Shown here piece after piece: positions 53,217-63,300 of a stretch of 64,000 bases of DNA. The stretch lies in contig CP136064.1 in NCBI GenBank assembly GCA_032622095.1, forward strand, positions 186,001-250,000. The letters run 5' to 3'. The stretch is from Siphonodentalium dalli (taxonomy: Eukaryota > Mollusca > Scaphopoda > Gadilida > Siphonodentaliidae). Both the position numbers and the translations under genes were made by a program. The notes under the pieces were generated by a model. The model saw only the letters and a program-made list of their open reading frames with translations. It had not been told where the DNA came from and did no database searches. Within the stretch, counting starts at the first letter, position 1, and the number at the start of each line of letters is the position of its first letter.

Positions 53217-53609
53217 TATACATTTTGAAACACCTGTCTGTATGTATGTATGTATGTATGTATGTGTGTATGCGTGAATGCATGTGTGTATGTGTTATAG
53301 ACTCTAACACTGCTCGAATTTGGTATTTAACGTGTCAACTTGACCTCGCTCATAGGCATGTTTCTGGACCTTGACCGATCCGACTAAAAATTTGTGTGTA
53401 GGACTACTTCGATCCCGGGAGCAATATGGACGGGTCCAATTTCACGTGGGACCATGTTCTCGAACGTGCTGATATAGGCATGTTTCTGGACCAATTGAAC
53501 AATAGTTTGGCCAGACGCTGTATATACTGGGTACTGTCCAGATGGATGCGATCACAAAAAAAATCCCTAACTAGCCCGAACGAAGTCGAGTACATCAGCT
53601 AGTTTAATA
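53217..53609 (+). repeat. Short interspersed repeat, copy 1
   Basis: The copy begins TATACATTTTGAAACACCTG, followed by a TGTA-rich microsatellite. It ends with a CGAACGAAGTCGAG tail (53577-53590), then ATCAGCTAGTTTAATAT. Between these lie GGGAGCAATATGGACGGGTC and two copies of ATAGGCATGTTTCTGGACC (53352-53370 and 53474-53492). The layout is microsatellite head, core, and CGRACGAAGT...AGCTA tail before AT-rich DNA. It resembles widespread short non-autonomous repeats of invertebrate genomes. I recall such tails from RTE-like or Helitron-like families but cannot assign one. Confidence 0.6.
53235..53295 (+). repeat. TGTA/TGTG microsatellite
   Basis: Six or so TGTA units are followed by interrupted TGTG/TGCG/TGAA units to about 53295. 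It sits at the head of the interspersed repeat copy, where copy 2 has TGTC units (53626-53643). Confidence 0.9.
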
Positions 53610-54114
53610 TATATTTTGGACATTTGTCTGTCTGTTTGTCTGTTAGCTATGGCCGGGAAAACTGCCGGACAGATTTGACGAAATTTGATACCTAGGGGAA
53701 ATTATTTCCAGGGAGTATTTTGGACGGGTCAAATCTTGATCCCGACCTGACTTTGACATTCAAAAAGATCAATTCAAGGTCAAATCTGGTAAAACGGAAG
53801 TATTTTAACGAAATTTGATACCTACTGTTACTTTTGTCCCAGGAGTGTTTCGGGTGGGTCAAATCATGACCCTGACCTGATCTTGACATTCAAAATTGTC
53901 AATTCAAGGTCAAATCGGGTATAAAGCCGGGCGGATTTCGACGGGTACTTTTGTCGTGACTTTTGTCCAGGGAGTGTTTTGGACGGGTCAAATCGTGACC
54001 CCGACATGACCTTCACCTTTAAAATAGTCAATTCAAGGTTAAATCGCGCATTTCTCCGAAAATCAGAGGGGAACATCCCGGACGAAGTGGGGTCCACGAG
54101 CTACTATTATATAT
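53610..54114 (+). repeat. Short interspersed repeat, copy 2, with ~130-bp internal repeats
   Basis: The copy starts TATATTTTGGACATTTGTC, then a TGTC-type microsatellite, then ACAGATTTGACGAAATTTG (53669-53687). It ends with CCGGACGAAGTGGGGTCC (54078-54095) and AGCTACTATTATATA. Inside, a unit holding GGGAGTGTTTTGGACGGGTC, CTGACCTTGACATTCAAAA and GTCAATTCAAGGTCAAATC occurs three times; GGGTCAAATC lies at 53726, 53856 and 53985, a spacing of about 130 bp. Minus-strand frames through it (53692-53889, 53864-54097) only restate this repeat and are not genes. Copy 2 follows copy 1 head to tail. Confidence 0.65.
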
Positions 54115-54120
54115 TTCTAG

Positions 54121-54139
54121 ATTTAGTTACAAACTAAAT
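54121..54139. other. Perfect 8-bp hairpin
   Basis: ATTTAGTT (54121-54128) and AACTAAAT (54132-54139) flank a 3-nt ACA loop, just after the tail of interspersed repeat copy 2. No poly-T follows and the host is eukaryotic, so it is not called a terminator. It may be a boundary feature of a repeat or chance in AT-rich DNA. Confidence 0.6.
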
Positions 54140-54284
54140 ACATGTATATTGTACAAAGAAATGTTTGACAAATATATCTGTATCAATATTACCATACGGG
54201 TCATTAAAATAGATACGACGAAACAAATTTTGAAGGGTGCATGTATCAGGTAAATTTTTATATTTCAAATGATGACAGGAATGC

Positions 54285-54562
54285 AGAAAGTTGAAGTACC
54301 TACGTAATACTGGCTATCCGCATGAAGAGATATACATGTATATAAAAACCAGATGAGGGATATGTCTGTACAGTTGCTAAACAATTCAGTCATGCAAAAG
54401 AGGATCAAAGAGTAAGATACCAAATTGCTGCCTGTGGTAATGTTTTTTAACGAAATTCGGGAAAATTAGATTACTCTCACCCTGGTTATCCAGAAGATAA
54501 TTGTGGAATCTGATGACGATCGGACAAGGGTGTCGTCTGTAGGATCAACCAAATTATTTAGC
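54285..54562 (+). repeat. Divergent repeat Z, copy 1
   Basis: This aligns loosely, by eye, with 55340-55545. Shared order is GTAATACTGGCTATCCGCATGA versus GTAATACTAGATATCGACATGA as short blocks, then GGTAATGTTTTTTAACGAAATT versus GACCATTTTTTCCTATGAAATT, ACTCTCA versus GCTCTCA, TGATGACGATCGGA versus GGTGATGATCGGAT, and a final TTTAG. The level of identity suggests an old interspersed family. No coding content was recognised. Confidence 0.45.
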
Positions 54563-54582
54563 CATAAAAATAGTAAAATTGA

Positions 54583-54843
54583 AGATCACCGCTGGCAGTG
54601 ATGTCTTCACAAGGACAGTTTGAGAACAAAATATGGCTCACATCTAGCGGTGACCCAAAATATCCACATAAGAAAAAGTTCTCCAATAAAAGCTGGCTGC
54701 AGGGTGCGCCAATTGATTCAAATTCGAAATTTAGCAGGGTGTACTGCTTGTGGCCATGTTTTCCCCGCAAATTTGATAGACTGATGGACAAAACCACTGA
54801 ATCCGTTGAATCAATATACATGTATACATGGATTAATTTATAA
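54583..54843 (+). pseudogene. Possible decayed transposase zinc-finger fragment (weak)
   Basis: An open frame runs from after the TGA at 54580-54582 to a TAA at 54841-54843. An ATG lies at 54601. Residues read ...KKFSNKSWLQGAP... followed about 15 residues later by VYCLWPCF. An SW-L/P-aromatic-C-x-C-F layout recalls the TTF-type zinc finger at the start of some hAT/ZMYM-like transposases, but the cysteine spacing is off by one and nothing downstream supports it. The frame overlaps an equally long antisense one (54558-54857), so chance is a serious alternative. It would be a remnant at best. Confidence 0.15.
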
Positions 54844-55339
54844 GCATTGTTATACACAGTACTGGTATATAAAGGTACTGAAAATAACTATATTACTAGT
54901 ATACACAAAATAAACCATATATCATGGCTATGGGTTCTAATATCCGAACATGACAGCTGAGAACTTGGTGTGAATTAAAGAGTGGTGGTTTCTCAAGCAT
55001 ATCTAACCCTCCACGTTAGATACATGCCATTAAATGTCATAAGTATAATCTAGCTTGAGGACAGAAGTGATCCATAAAACCCCCCTTAATTCAACCAGGT
55101 CCTCGCGCGATGTATGATCGATCACATGATGATCTAGGGGGATTAGAATTGATGTATAAAAACAGCACTGCATGTAAATATAAAATAAAATAGTGCTACA
55201 TCTTATTACAGATTATTGCCATATATAATCAGTGATTATACAGACAGTCTGACAAAATAAAGTTTCAGTGACACTCTATCCGAAGAGGGGAATAATTTCA
55301 TCTGTTACAGTCAATGGAGCAATTATGAATCTGGAAAGG
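54844..55339. other. AT-rich non-satellite stretch without a recognised gene
   Basis: I see no open frame of note, no tRNA-like cloverleaf and no repeat shared with the rest of the window. It contains ATGATCGATCACATGATGATC (about 55111-55131), a locally self-complementary run, and AATAAA hexamers (for example near 55187 and 55256). These are uninformative without transcript data. Confidence 0.6.
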
Positions 55340-55545
55340 TGAAATTTCTAAGTAATACTAGATATCGACATGACGCGATAAAATATAACGTAAATGCAAT
55401 ATGGCCGCTGGCGACCATTTTTTCCTATGAAATTAAAAAAAAAAAAATAGCTCTCATCTGATAGATCAATATCAAGATAAATATGAAGTTTGGTGATGAT
55501 CGGATGAGTGAAGTGGACTGTGGTCTGTGCTAAACGGTTTAGTAT
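55340..55545 (+). repeat. Divergent repeat Z, copy 2
   Basis: Second copy of the element at 54285-54562, in the same orientation, shorter and interrupted by a 13-base A run at 55435-55447. It ends in AAACGGTTTAG just before a 65-bp direct repeat begins. Confidence 0.45.
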
Positions 55546-55777
55546 GTATTGAGTTTGATATCTTTTGTTAACAGTTTATAAATCATGTATGTCTCATGTT
55601 TGTTATTTTAATTTATGTGTTTATTATCATTAAATAAAGTTGCATTCCTTAAAAAGATTCTTACCTCAATGTTTTTATGTTCACTTTATAAACTCCACTG
55701 AGTCATCTTTGTCATGTATTGAATTTGATATCTTTTGTTAACAGTTTATAAATTATGTATGTCTCGTGTTCGTTATT
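55543..55777 (+). repeat. 65-bp direct repeat, offset 170 bp
   Basis: Copies at 55543-55607 and 55713-55777 share TTTGATATCTTTTGTTAACAG and TTTATAAAT-ATGTATGTCTC as short identical runs, with about five or six substitutions. Between them lies an ATTAAATAAAG hexamer context (about 55631). The pair could be a tandemly duplicated repeat end or a former 3' region. No coding sequence is attached. Confidence 0.75.
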
Positions 55778-56477
55778 ATATTATATACACTTTATAGTGT
55801 GTTTTCAGAACGAAAAAAAATTGAATAAAATCAACAAATTTGTAAATTTAAAAACAATTCAAACGTTGTTGTATTCCATGTCCCAGCCCGGACATATACA
55901 CCAAATTTCAATAATATTCATTGAGAAACAACGGACCAAACGCTATATAACACCCGTATACATCTTTTATTCCGAATCGGACTCGGGTACATGTTATAGT
56001 AGGTACCGAATTGACACACGTCGACTGGGCGAGTTGGCCATGGGGCGATTAGGCCGATTCCGGCACATTCTATAATTTACCGTATGTATCCGTTTACGCG
56101 TAGTTTACTTTAGAAAGTTCCGCAATTAATACCGTAAATAGAGCGACCTTATTTGACAGAGAATGCCTCTGTTATTGATTATCAAGTTGCTGTACATTAA
56201 AAACGACAAATTCACATGCTCGTTCAAGCGCAGTAGTCTATTTTCCCCATGTTAAAGGACATCCACAAATACTAAATAACGCTAACCTACTGCGCCGAAT
56301 GTTTGACACGACAACTGTTAACATATTTGGGCTGAATTCATCTAACGCGGTATTATTCCTCAAAATAAACAACAAAACCATCGTTACTTGGAAATGTAGT
56401 TTGGGCTAACATTTACATAAATCCTCCAGATCAATTATCCGACACACACGTCAGATGAAAAAGTCACATGAAGTAAC
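55778..56477. other. Non-satellite stretch, no gene recognised
   Basis: A plus-strand frame at 55755-56075 (106 codons) begins inside the direct repeat, is low in complexity and looks like nothing known, so I do not call it. Positions 56026-56040 and 56041-56056 hold two adjacent similar units, TGGGCGAGTTGGCCA and TGGGGCGATTAGGCCG. This style of short repeat is familiar from mollusc DNA. The rest shows nothing I can identify. Confidence 0.55.
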
Positions 56478-56492
56478 CGGCCAAATTGGCCG
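56478..56492. other. 15-nt palindrome at the right edge of the insertion
   Basis: CGGCCAA and TTGGCCG are perfect 7-bp arms around one A, ending exactly where satellite sequence resumes. A terminal hairpin is a feature of some rolling-circle (Helitron/Helentron) elements, but the expected short 3' tail after the hairpin is absent. This is therefore only suggestive. Confidence 0.6.
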
Positions 56493-57261
56493 AAATGACA
56501 ACCCGATTCGGATATGGCCAGATTTGACATGGCGCGGTATGGAGAAACATGCGCCAAATTGAAAATATCCAACCGTACTCCACCATGGAACCAGTCTATA
56601 GCAGATACCCCTTAAAGTTGGTGACTGTGTTACTTATGTCCCTTTAAGTTGAGATACATCTGTTCCTTTAAACATACATTTGCATTCCAACATGAAGATA
56701 TTTATTTTCTGTAGTCATTGTAAATGACAACCCGATTCGGATATGGCCAGATTTGACATGGCTCGGTAGGGAGAAACATGCGCCAAATTGAAAATATCCA
56801 ACAGTACTCCACCATGGAACCAGTCTATAGCAGATACCCCTTAAAGTTGGTGACTGTGTTACTTATGTCCCTTTAAGTTGAGATACATCTGTTCCTTTAA
56901 ACATACATTTGCATTCCAACATGAAGATATTTATTTTCTGTAGTCATTGTAAATGACAACCCGATTCGGATATGGCCAGATTTGACATGGCGCGGTATGG
57001 AGAAACATGCGCCAAATAGAAAATATCCAACCGTACTCCACCATGGAACCAGTCTAAATCAGACACCTCTTTAAGTTGGCGACTGTGTTACTTATGTTCC
57101 TTTAAGTTGAGATACATCTGTTCCTTTAAACATACATTTGCATTCCAACATGAAGATATTTATTTTCTGTAGTCATTGTAAATGACAACCCGATTCGGAT
57201 ATGGCCAGATTTGACATGGCGCGGTATGGAGAAACATGCGCAAAATTGAAAATATCCAACC
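56493..57261 (-). repeat. Satellite array, block 4 (minus orientation, short)
   Basis: This is 769 bp, about 3.4 monomers, resuming at AAATGACAACCC in exactly the phase where block 3 stopped. It matches the reverse complement of 36504-37272 under the rule that paired positions sum to 93765. The private variants GGCTCGG (56760-56766, partner near 37001) and the C at 57080 (partner G at 36685) are both shared. It ends at J3. Confidence 0.97.
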
Positions 57262-57331
57262 AATAAGTAACACAGTCACCAACTTAAAGGGGTATCTGCT
57301 ATAGACTGGTTCCATGGTGGAGTACGGTTGG
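57256..57331. other. Inversion junction J3, reverse-complement copy of J1
   Basis: Minus-oriented satellite ends at CCAACC (57261). One A (57262) is unassigned, then plus-oriented ATAAGTAACACAG starts. This is the exact reverse complement of J1, including the extra base and the 64-nt loop (57262-57325). Paired positions with J1 sum to 93765 across several hundred bases on both sides. The same spurious 63-codon frame spans it (57160-57351, minus). Confidence 0.93.
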
Positions 57332-60300
57332 ATATTTTCAATTTGGCGCATGTTTCTCCATACCGCGCCATGTCAAATCTGGCCCTATCCGAATCGGGTT
57401 GTCATTTACAATGACTGCAGAAAATATATATCTTCATGGTGGAATGCAAATGTATGTTTAAAGGAACAGATGTATCTCAACTTAAAGGGACATAAGTAAC
57501 ACAGTCACCAACTTTAAGGGGTATCTGCTATAGACTGGTTCCATGGTGGAGTACGGTTGGATATTTTCAATTTGGCGCATGTTTCTCCATACCGCGCCAT
57601 GTCAAATCTGGCCATATCCGAATCGGGTTGTCATTTACAATGACTGCAGAAAATAAATATCTTCATGTTGGAATGCAAATGTATGTTTAAAGGAACAGAT
57701 GTATCTCAACTTAAAGGGACATAAGTAACACAGTCACCAACTTAAAGAGGTGTCTGATTTAGACTGGTTCCATGGTGGAGTACGGTTGGATATTTTCTAC
57801 TTGGCGCATGTTTCTCCATACCGCGCCATGTCAAATCTGGCCATATCCGAATCGGGTTGTCATTTACAATGACTACAGAAAATAAATATCTTCATGTTGG
57901 AATGCAAATGTATGTTTAGAGGAACAGATGTATCTCAACTTAAAGGGACATAAGTAACACAGTCACCAACTTTAAGGGGTATCTGCTATAGACTGGTTCC
58001 ATGGTGGAGTACGGTTGGATATTTTCTATTTGGCGCATGTTTCTCCATACCGCGCCATGTCAAATCTGGCCATATCCGAATCGGGTTGTCATTTACAATG
58101 ACTACAGAAATTAAATATCTTCATGTTGGAATGCAAATGTATGTTTAAAGGAACAGATGTTTCTCAACTTAAAGGGACATAAGCAACACAGTCACCAACT
58201 TAAAGGGGTATCTGCTATAGACTGGTTCCATGGTGGAGTACGGTTGGATATTTTCAATTTGGCGCATGTTTCTCCATACCGCGCCATGTCAAATCTGGCC
58301 ATATCCGAATCGGGTTGTCATTTACAATGACTGCAGAAAATATTTATCTTCATGGTGGAATGCAAATGTATGTTTAAAGGAACAGATGTATCTCAACTTA
58401 AAGGGACATAAGTAACACAGTCACCAACTTAAAGGGGTGTCTGATATAGACTGGTTCCATGGTGGAGTACGGTTGGATATTTTCAATTTGGCGCATGTTT
58501 CTCCATACCGCGTCATGTCAAATCTGGCCCTATCCGAATCGGGTTGTCATTTACAATGACTGCAGAAAATATATATCTTCATGGTGGAATGCAAATGTAT
58601 GTTTAAAGAAACAGATGTATCTCAACTTAAAGGGACATAAGTAACACAGTCACCAACTTTAAGGGGTATCTGCTATAGACTGGTTCCATGGTGGAGTACG
58701 GTTGGATATTTTCAATTTGGCGCTTGTTTCTCCATACCACGCCATGTCAAATCTGGCCATATCCGAATCGGGTTGTCATTTACAATGACTGCAGAAAATA
58801 TATATCTTCATGTTGGAATGCAAATGTATGTTTAAAGGAACAGATGTATCTCAACTTAAAGGGACATAAGGTACACAGTCACCAACTTTAAGGGGTATCT
58901 GCTATAGACTGGTTCCATGGTGGAGTACGGTTGGATATTTTCAATTTGGCGCATGTTTCTCCATACCGCGCCATGTCAAATCTGGCCATATCCGAATCGG
59001 GTTGTCATTTACAATGACTGCAGAAAATATATATCTTCATGTTGGAATGCAAATGTATGTTTAAAGGAACATATGTATCTCAACTTAAAGGGACATAAGT
59101 AACACCGTCACCAACTTTAAGGGGTATCTGCTATAGACTGGTTACATGGTGGAGTACGGTTGGATATTTTCAATTTTGCGCATGTTTCTCCATACCGCGC
59201 CATGTCAAATCTGGCCATATCCGAATCGGGTTGTCATTTACAATGACTACAGAAAATAAATATCTTCATGTTGGAATGCAAATGTATGTTTAAAGGAACA
59301 GATGTATCTCAACTTAAAGGAACATAAGTAACACAGTCACCAACTTAAAGAGGTTTCTGATTTAGACTGGTTCCATGGTGGAGTACGGTTGGATATTTTC
59401 TATTTGGCGCATGTTTCTCCATACCGCGCCATGTCAAATCTGGCCATATCCGAATCGGGTTGTCATTTACAATGACTACAGAAAATAAATATCTTCATGT
59501 TGGAATGCAAATGTATGTTTAAAGGAACAGATGTATCTCAACTTAAAGGGACATAAGTAACACAGTCACCAACTTTAAGGGGTATCTGCTATAGACTGGT
59601 TCCATGGTGGAGTACGATTGGATATTTTCTATTTGGCCGTGTTTCTCCATACCGCGCCATGTCAAATCTTGCCATATCCGAATCGGGTTGTCATTTACAA
59701 TGACTACAGAAAATAAATATCTTCATGTTGGAATGCAAATGTATGTTTAAAGAAACAGATGTATCTCAACTTAAAGGGACATAAGTAACACAGTCACCAA
59801 CTTTAAGGGGTATCTGCAATAGACTGGTTCCATGGTGGAGTACTGTTGGATATTTTCAATTTGGCGCATGTTTCTCCCTACCGCGCCATGTCAAATCTGG
59901 CCATATCCGAATCGGGTTGTCATTTACAATGACTACAGAAAATAAATATCTTCATGTTGGAATGCAAATGTATGTTTAAAGGAACAGATGTATCTCATCT
60001 TAAAGGGACATAAGTAACACAGTCACCAACTTTAAGGGGTATCTGCTATAGACTGGTTCCATGGTGGAGTACGGTTGGATATTTTCAATTTGGCGCATGT
60101 TTCTCCATACCGCGCCATGTCAAATCTGGCCATATCCGAATCGGGTTGTCATTTACAATGACTGCAGAAAATATATATCTTCATGTTGGAATGCAAATGT
60201 ATGTTTAAAGGAACAGATGTATCTCAACTTAAAGGGACATAATTAACACCGTCACCAACTTTAAGGGGTATCTGCTATAGACTGGTTACATGGTGGAGTA

Positions 60301-63300
60301 CGGTTGGATATTTTCAATTTTGCGCATGTTTCTCCATACCGCGCCATGTCAAATTTGGCCATATCCGAATCGGGTTGTCATTTACAATGACTACAGAAAA
60401 TAAATATCTTCATGTTGGAATGCAAATGTATGTTTAAAGGAACAGATGTATCTCAACTTAAAGGAACATAAGTAACACAGTCACCAACTTAAAGAGGTGT
60501 CTGATTTAGACTGGTTCCATGGTGGAGTACGGTTGGATATTTTCTATTTGGCGCATGTTTCTCCATACCGCGCCATGTCAAATCTGGCCATATCCGAATC
60601 GGGTTGTCATTTACAATGACTACAGAAAATAAATATCTTCATGTTGGAATGCAAATGTATGTTTAAAGGAACAGATGTATCTCAACTTAAAGGGACATAA
60701 GTAACACAGTCACCAACTTTAAGGGGTATCTGCTATAGACTGGTTCCATGGTGGAGTACTGTTGGATATTTTCAATTTGGCGCATGTTTCTCCCTACCGA
60801 GCCATGTCAAATCTGGCCATATCCGAATCGGGTTGTCATTTACAATGACTACAGAAAATAAATATCTTCATGTTGGAATGCAAATGTATGTTTAAAGGAA
60901 CAGATGTATCTCAACTTAAAGGGACATAAGTAACACAGTCACCAACTTTAAGGGGTATCTGCTATAGACTGGTTCCATGGTGGAGTACGGTTGGATATTT
61001 TCAATTTGGCGCATGTTTCTCCATACCGCGCCATGTCAAATCTGGCCATATCCGAATCGGGTTGTCATTTACAATGACTGCAGAAAATATATATCTTCAT
61101 GTTGGAATACAAATGTATGTTTAAAGGAACAGATGTATCTCAACTTAAAGGGACATAAGTAACACCGTCACCAACTTTAAGGGGTATCTGCTATAGACTG
61201 GTTACATGGTGGAGTACGGTTGGATATTTTCAATTTGGCGCATGTTTCTCCATACCGCGCCATGTCAAATCTGGCCATATCCGAATCGGGTTGTCATTTA
61301 CAATGACTGCAGAAAATATTTATCTTCATGGTGGAATGCAAATGTATGTTTAAAGGAACAGATGTATCTCAACTTAAAGGGACATAAGTAACACAGTCAC
61401 CAACTTAAAGGGGTGTCTGATATAGACTGGTTCCATGGTGGAGTACGGTTGGATATTTTCAATTTGGCGCATGTTTCTCCATACCGCGTCATGTCAAATC
61501 TGGCCCTATCCGAATCGGGTTGTCATTTACAATGACTGCAGAAAATATATATCTTCATGGTGGAATGCAAATGTATGTTTAAAGAAACAGATGTATCTCA
61601 ACTTAAAGGGACATAAGTAACACAGTCACCAACTTTAAGGGGTATCTGCTATAGACTGGTTCCATGGTGGAGTACGGTTGGATATTTTCAATTTGGCGCT
61701 TGTTTCTCCATACCACGCCATGTCAAATCTGGCCATATCCGAATCGGGTTGTCATTTACAATGACTGCAGAAAATATATATCTTCATGTTGGAATGCAAA
61801 TGTATGTTTAAAGGAACAGATGTATCTCAACTTAAAGGGACATAAGGTACACAGTCACCAACTTTAAGGGGTATCTGCTATAGACTGGTTCCATGGTGGA
61901 GTACGGTTGGATATTTTCAATTTGGCGCATGTTTCTCCATACCGCGCCATGTCAAATCTGGCCATATCCGAATCGGGTTGTCATTTACAATGACTGCAGA
62001 AAATATATATCTTCATGTTGGAATGCAAATGTATGTTTAAAGGAACATATGTATCTCAACTTAAAGGGACATAAGTAACACCGTCACCAACTTTAAGGGG
62101 TATCTGCTATAGACTGGTTACATGGTGGAGTACGGTTGGATATTTTCAATTTTGCGCATGTTTCTCCATACCGCGCCATGTCAAATCTGGCCATATCCGA
62201 ATCGGGTTGTCATTTACAATGACTACAGAAAATAAATATCTTCATGTTGGAATGCAAATGTATGTTTAAAGGAACAGATGTATCTCAACTTAAAGGAACA
62301 TAAGTAACACAGTCACCAACTTAAAGAGGTTTCTGATTTAGACTGGTTCCATGGTGGAGTACGGTTGGATATTTTCTATTTGGCGCATGTTTCTCCATAC
62401 CGCGCCATGTCAAATCTGGCCATATCCGAATCGGGTTGTCATTTACAATGACTACAGAAAATAAATATCTTCATGTTGGAATGCAAATGTATGTTTAAAG
62501 GAACAGATGTATCTCAACTTAAAGGGACATAAGTAACACAGTCACCAACTTTAAGGGGTATCTGCTATAGACTGGTTCCATGGTGGAGTACGATTGGATA
62601 TTTTCTATTTGGCCGTGTTTCTCCATACCGCGCCATGTCAAATCTTGCCATATCCGAATCGGGTTGTCATTTACAATGACTACAGAAAATAAATATCTTC
62701 ATGTTGGAATGCAAATGTATGTTTAAAGAAACAGATGTATCTCAACTTAAAGGGACATAAGTAACACAGTCACCAACTTTAAGGGGTATCTGCAATAGAC
62801 TGGTTCCATGGTGGAGTACTGTTGGATATTTTCAATTTGGCGCATGTTTCTCCCTACCGCGCCATGTCAAATCTGGCCATATCCGAATCGGGTTGTCATT
62901 TACAATGACTACAGAAAATAAATATCTTCATGTTGGAATGCAAATGTATGTTTAAAGGAACAGATGTATCTCATCTTAAAGGGACATAAGTAACACAGTC
63001 ACCAACTTTAAGGGGTATCTGCTATAGACTGGTTCCATGGTGGAGTACGGTTGGATATTTTCAATTTGGCGCATGTTTCTCCATACCGCGCCATGTCAAA
63101 TCTGGCCATATCCGAATCGGGTTGTCATTTACAATGACTGCAGAAAATATATATCTTCATGTTGGAATGCAAATGTATGTTTAAAGGAACAGATGTATCT
63201 CAACTTAAAGGGACATAATTAACACCGTCACCAACTTTAAGGGGTATCTGCTATAGACTGGTTACATGGTGGAGTACGGTTGGATATTTTCAATTTTGCG

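Larger units (their letters stand above)
53147..56492. mobile_element. 3,346-bp non-satellite insertion splitting one monomer
   Basis: Block 3 stops at TGTAAA (53141-53146) and block 4 resumes at AAATGAC (56493), the same orientation and phase. The paralogous uninterrupted copy at 37270-37272 reads TGTAAATGAC on the satellite strand. DNA was therefore added to a pre-existing array, leaving AAA on both sides. That could be a 3-bp target duplication or partly element sequence. No clear terminal inverted repeats join the ends (CAAGAAAACTAAG versus a terminal CGGCCAAATTGGCCG). The interior is a composite of several repeat families with no intact transposase or reverse transcriptase. Whether it arrived as one transposon or as captured DNA is open. 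Confidence 0.6.

Noticed and set aside
53235-53295. Telomeric repeat
   Set aside because: The units are TGTA and TGTG tetranucleotides, not TTAGGG or a known variant.
53404-54097. Three minus-strand frames in the interspersed repeats
   Set aside because: The peptides repeat one another (RFDLEL...SRFDPSK) because the DNA is a ~130-bp repeat. There is no protein domain.
54558-54857. 99-codon minus frame
   Set aside because: It is antisense to the equally long frame at 54583-54843, with no recognisable domain or codon signal.
55755-56075. 106-codon plus frame
   Set aside because: It starts inside a non-coding direct repeat, is AT-rich and low in complexity, and has no recognisable domain.
53147-56492. 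Terminal inverted repeats of a cut-and-paste transposon
   Set aside because: Comparing the first 40 bases with the reverse complement of the last 40 shows only scattered CGGCC matches, not a paired terminus.
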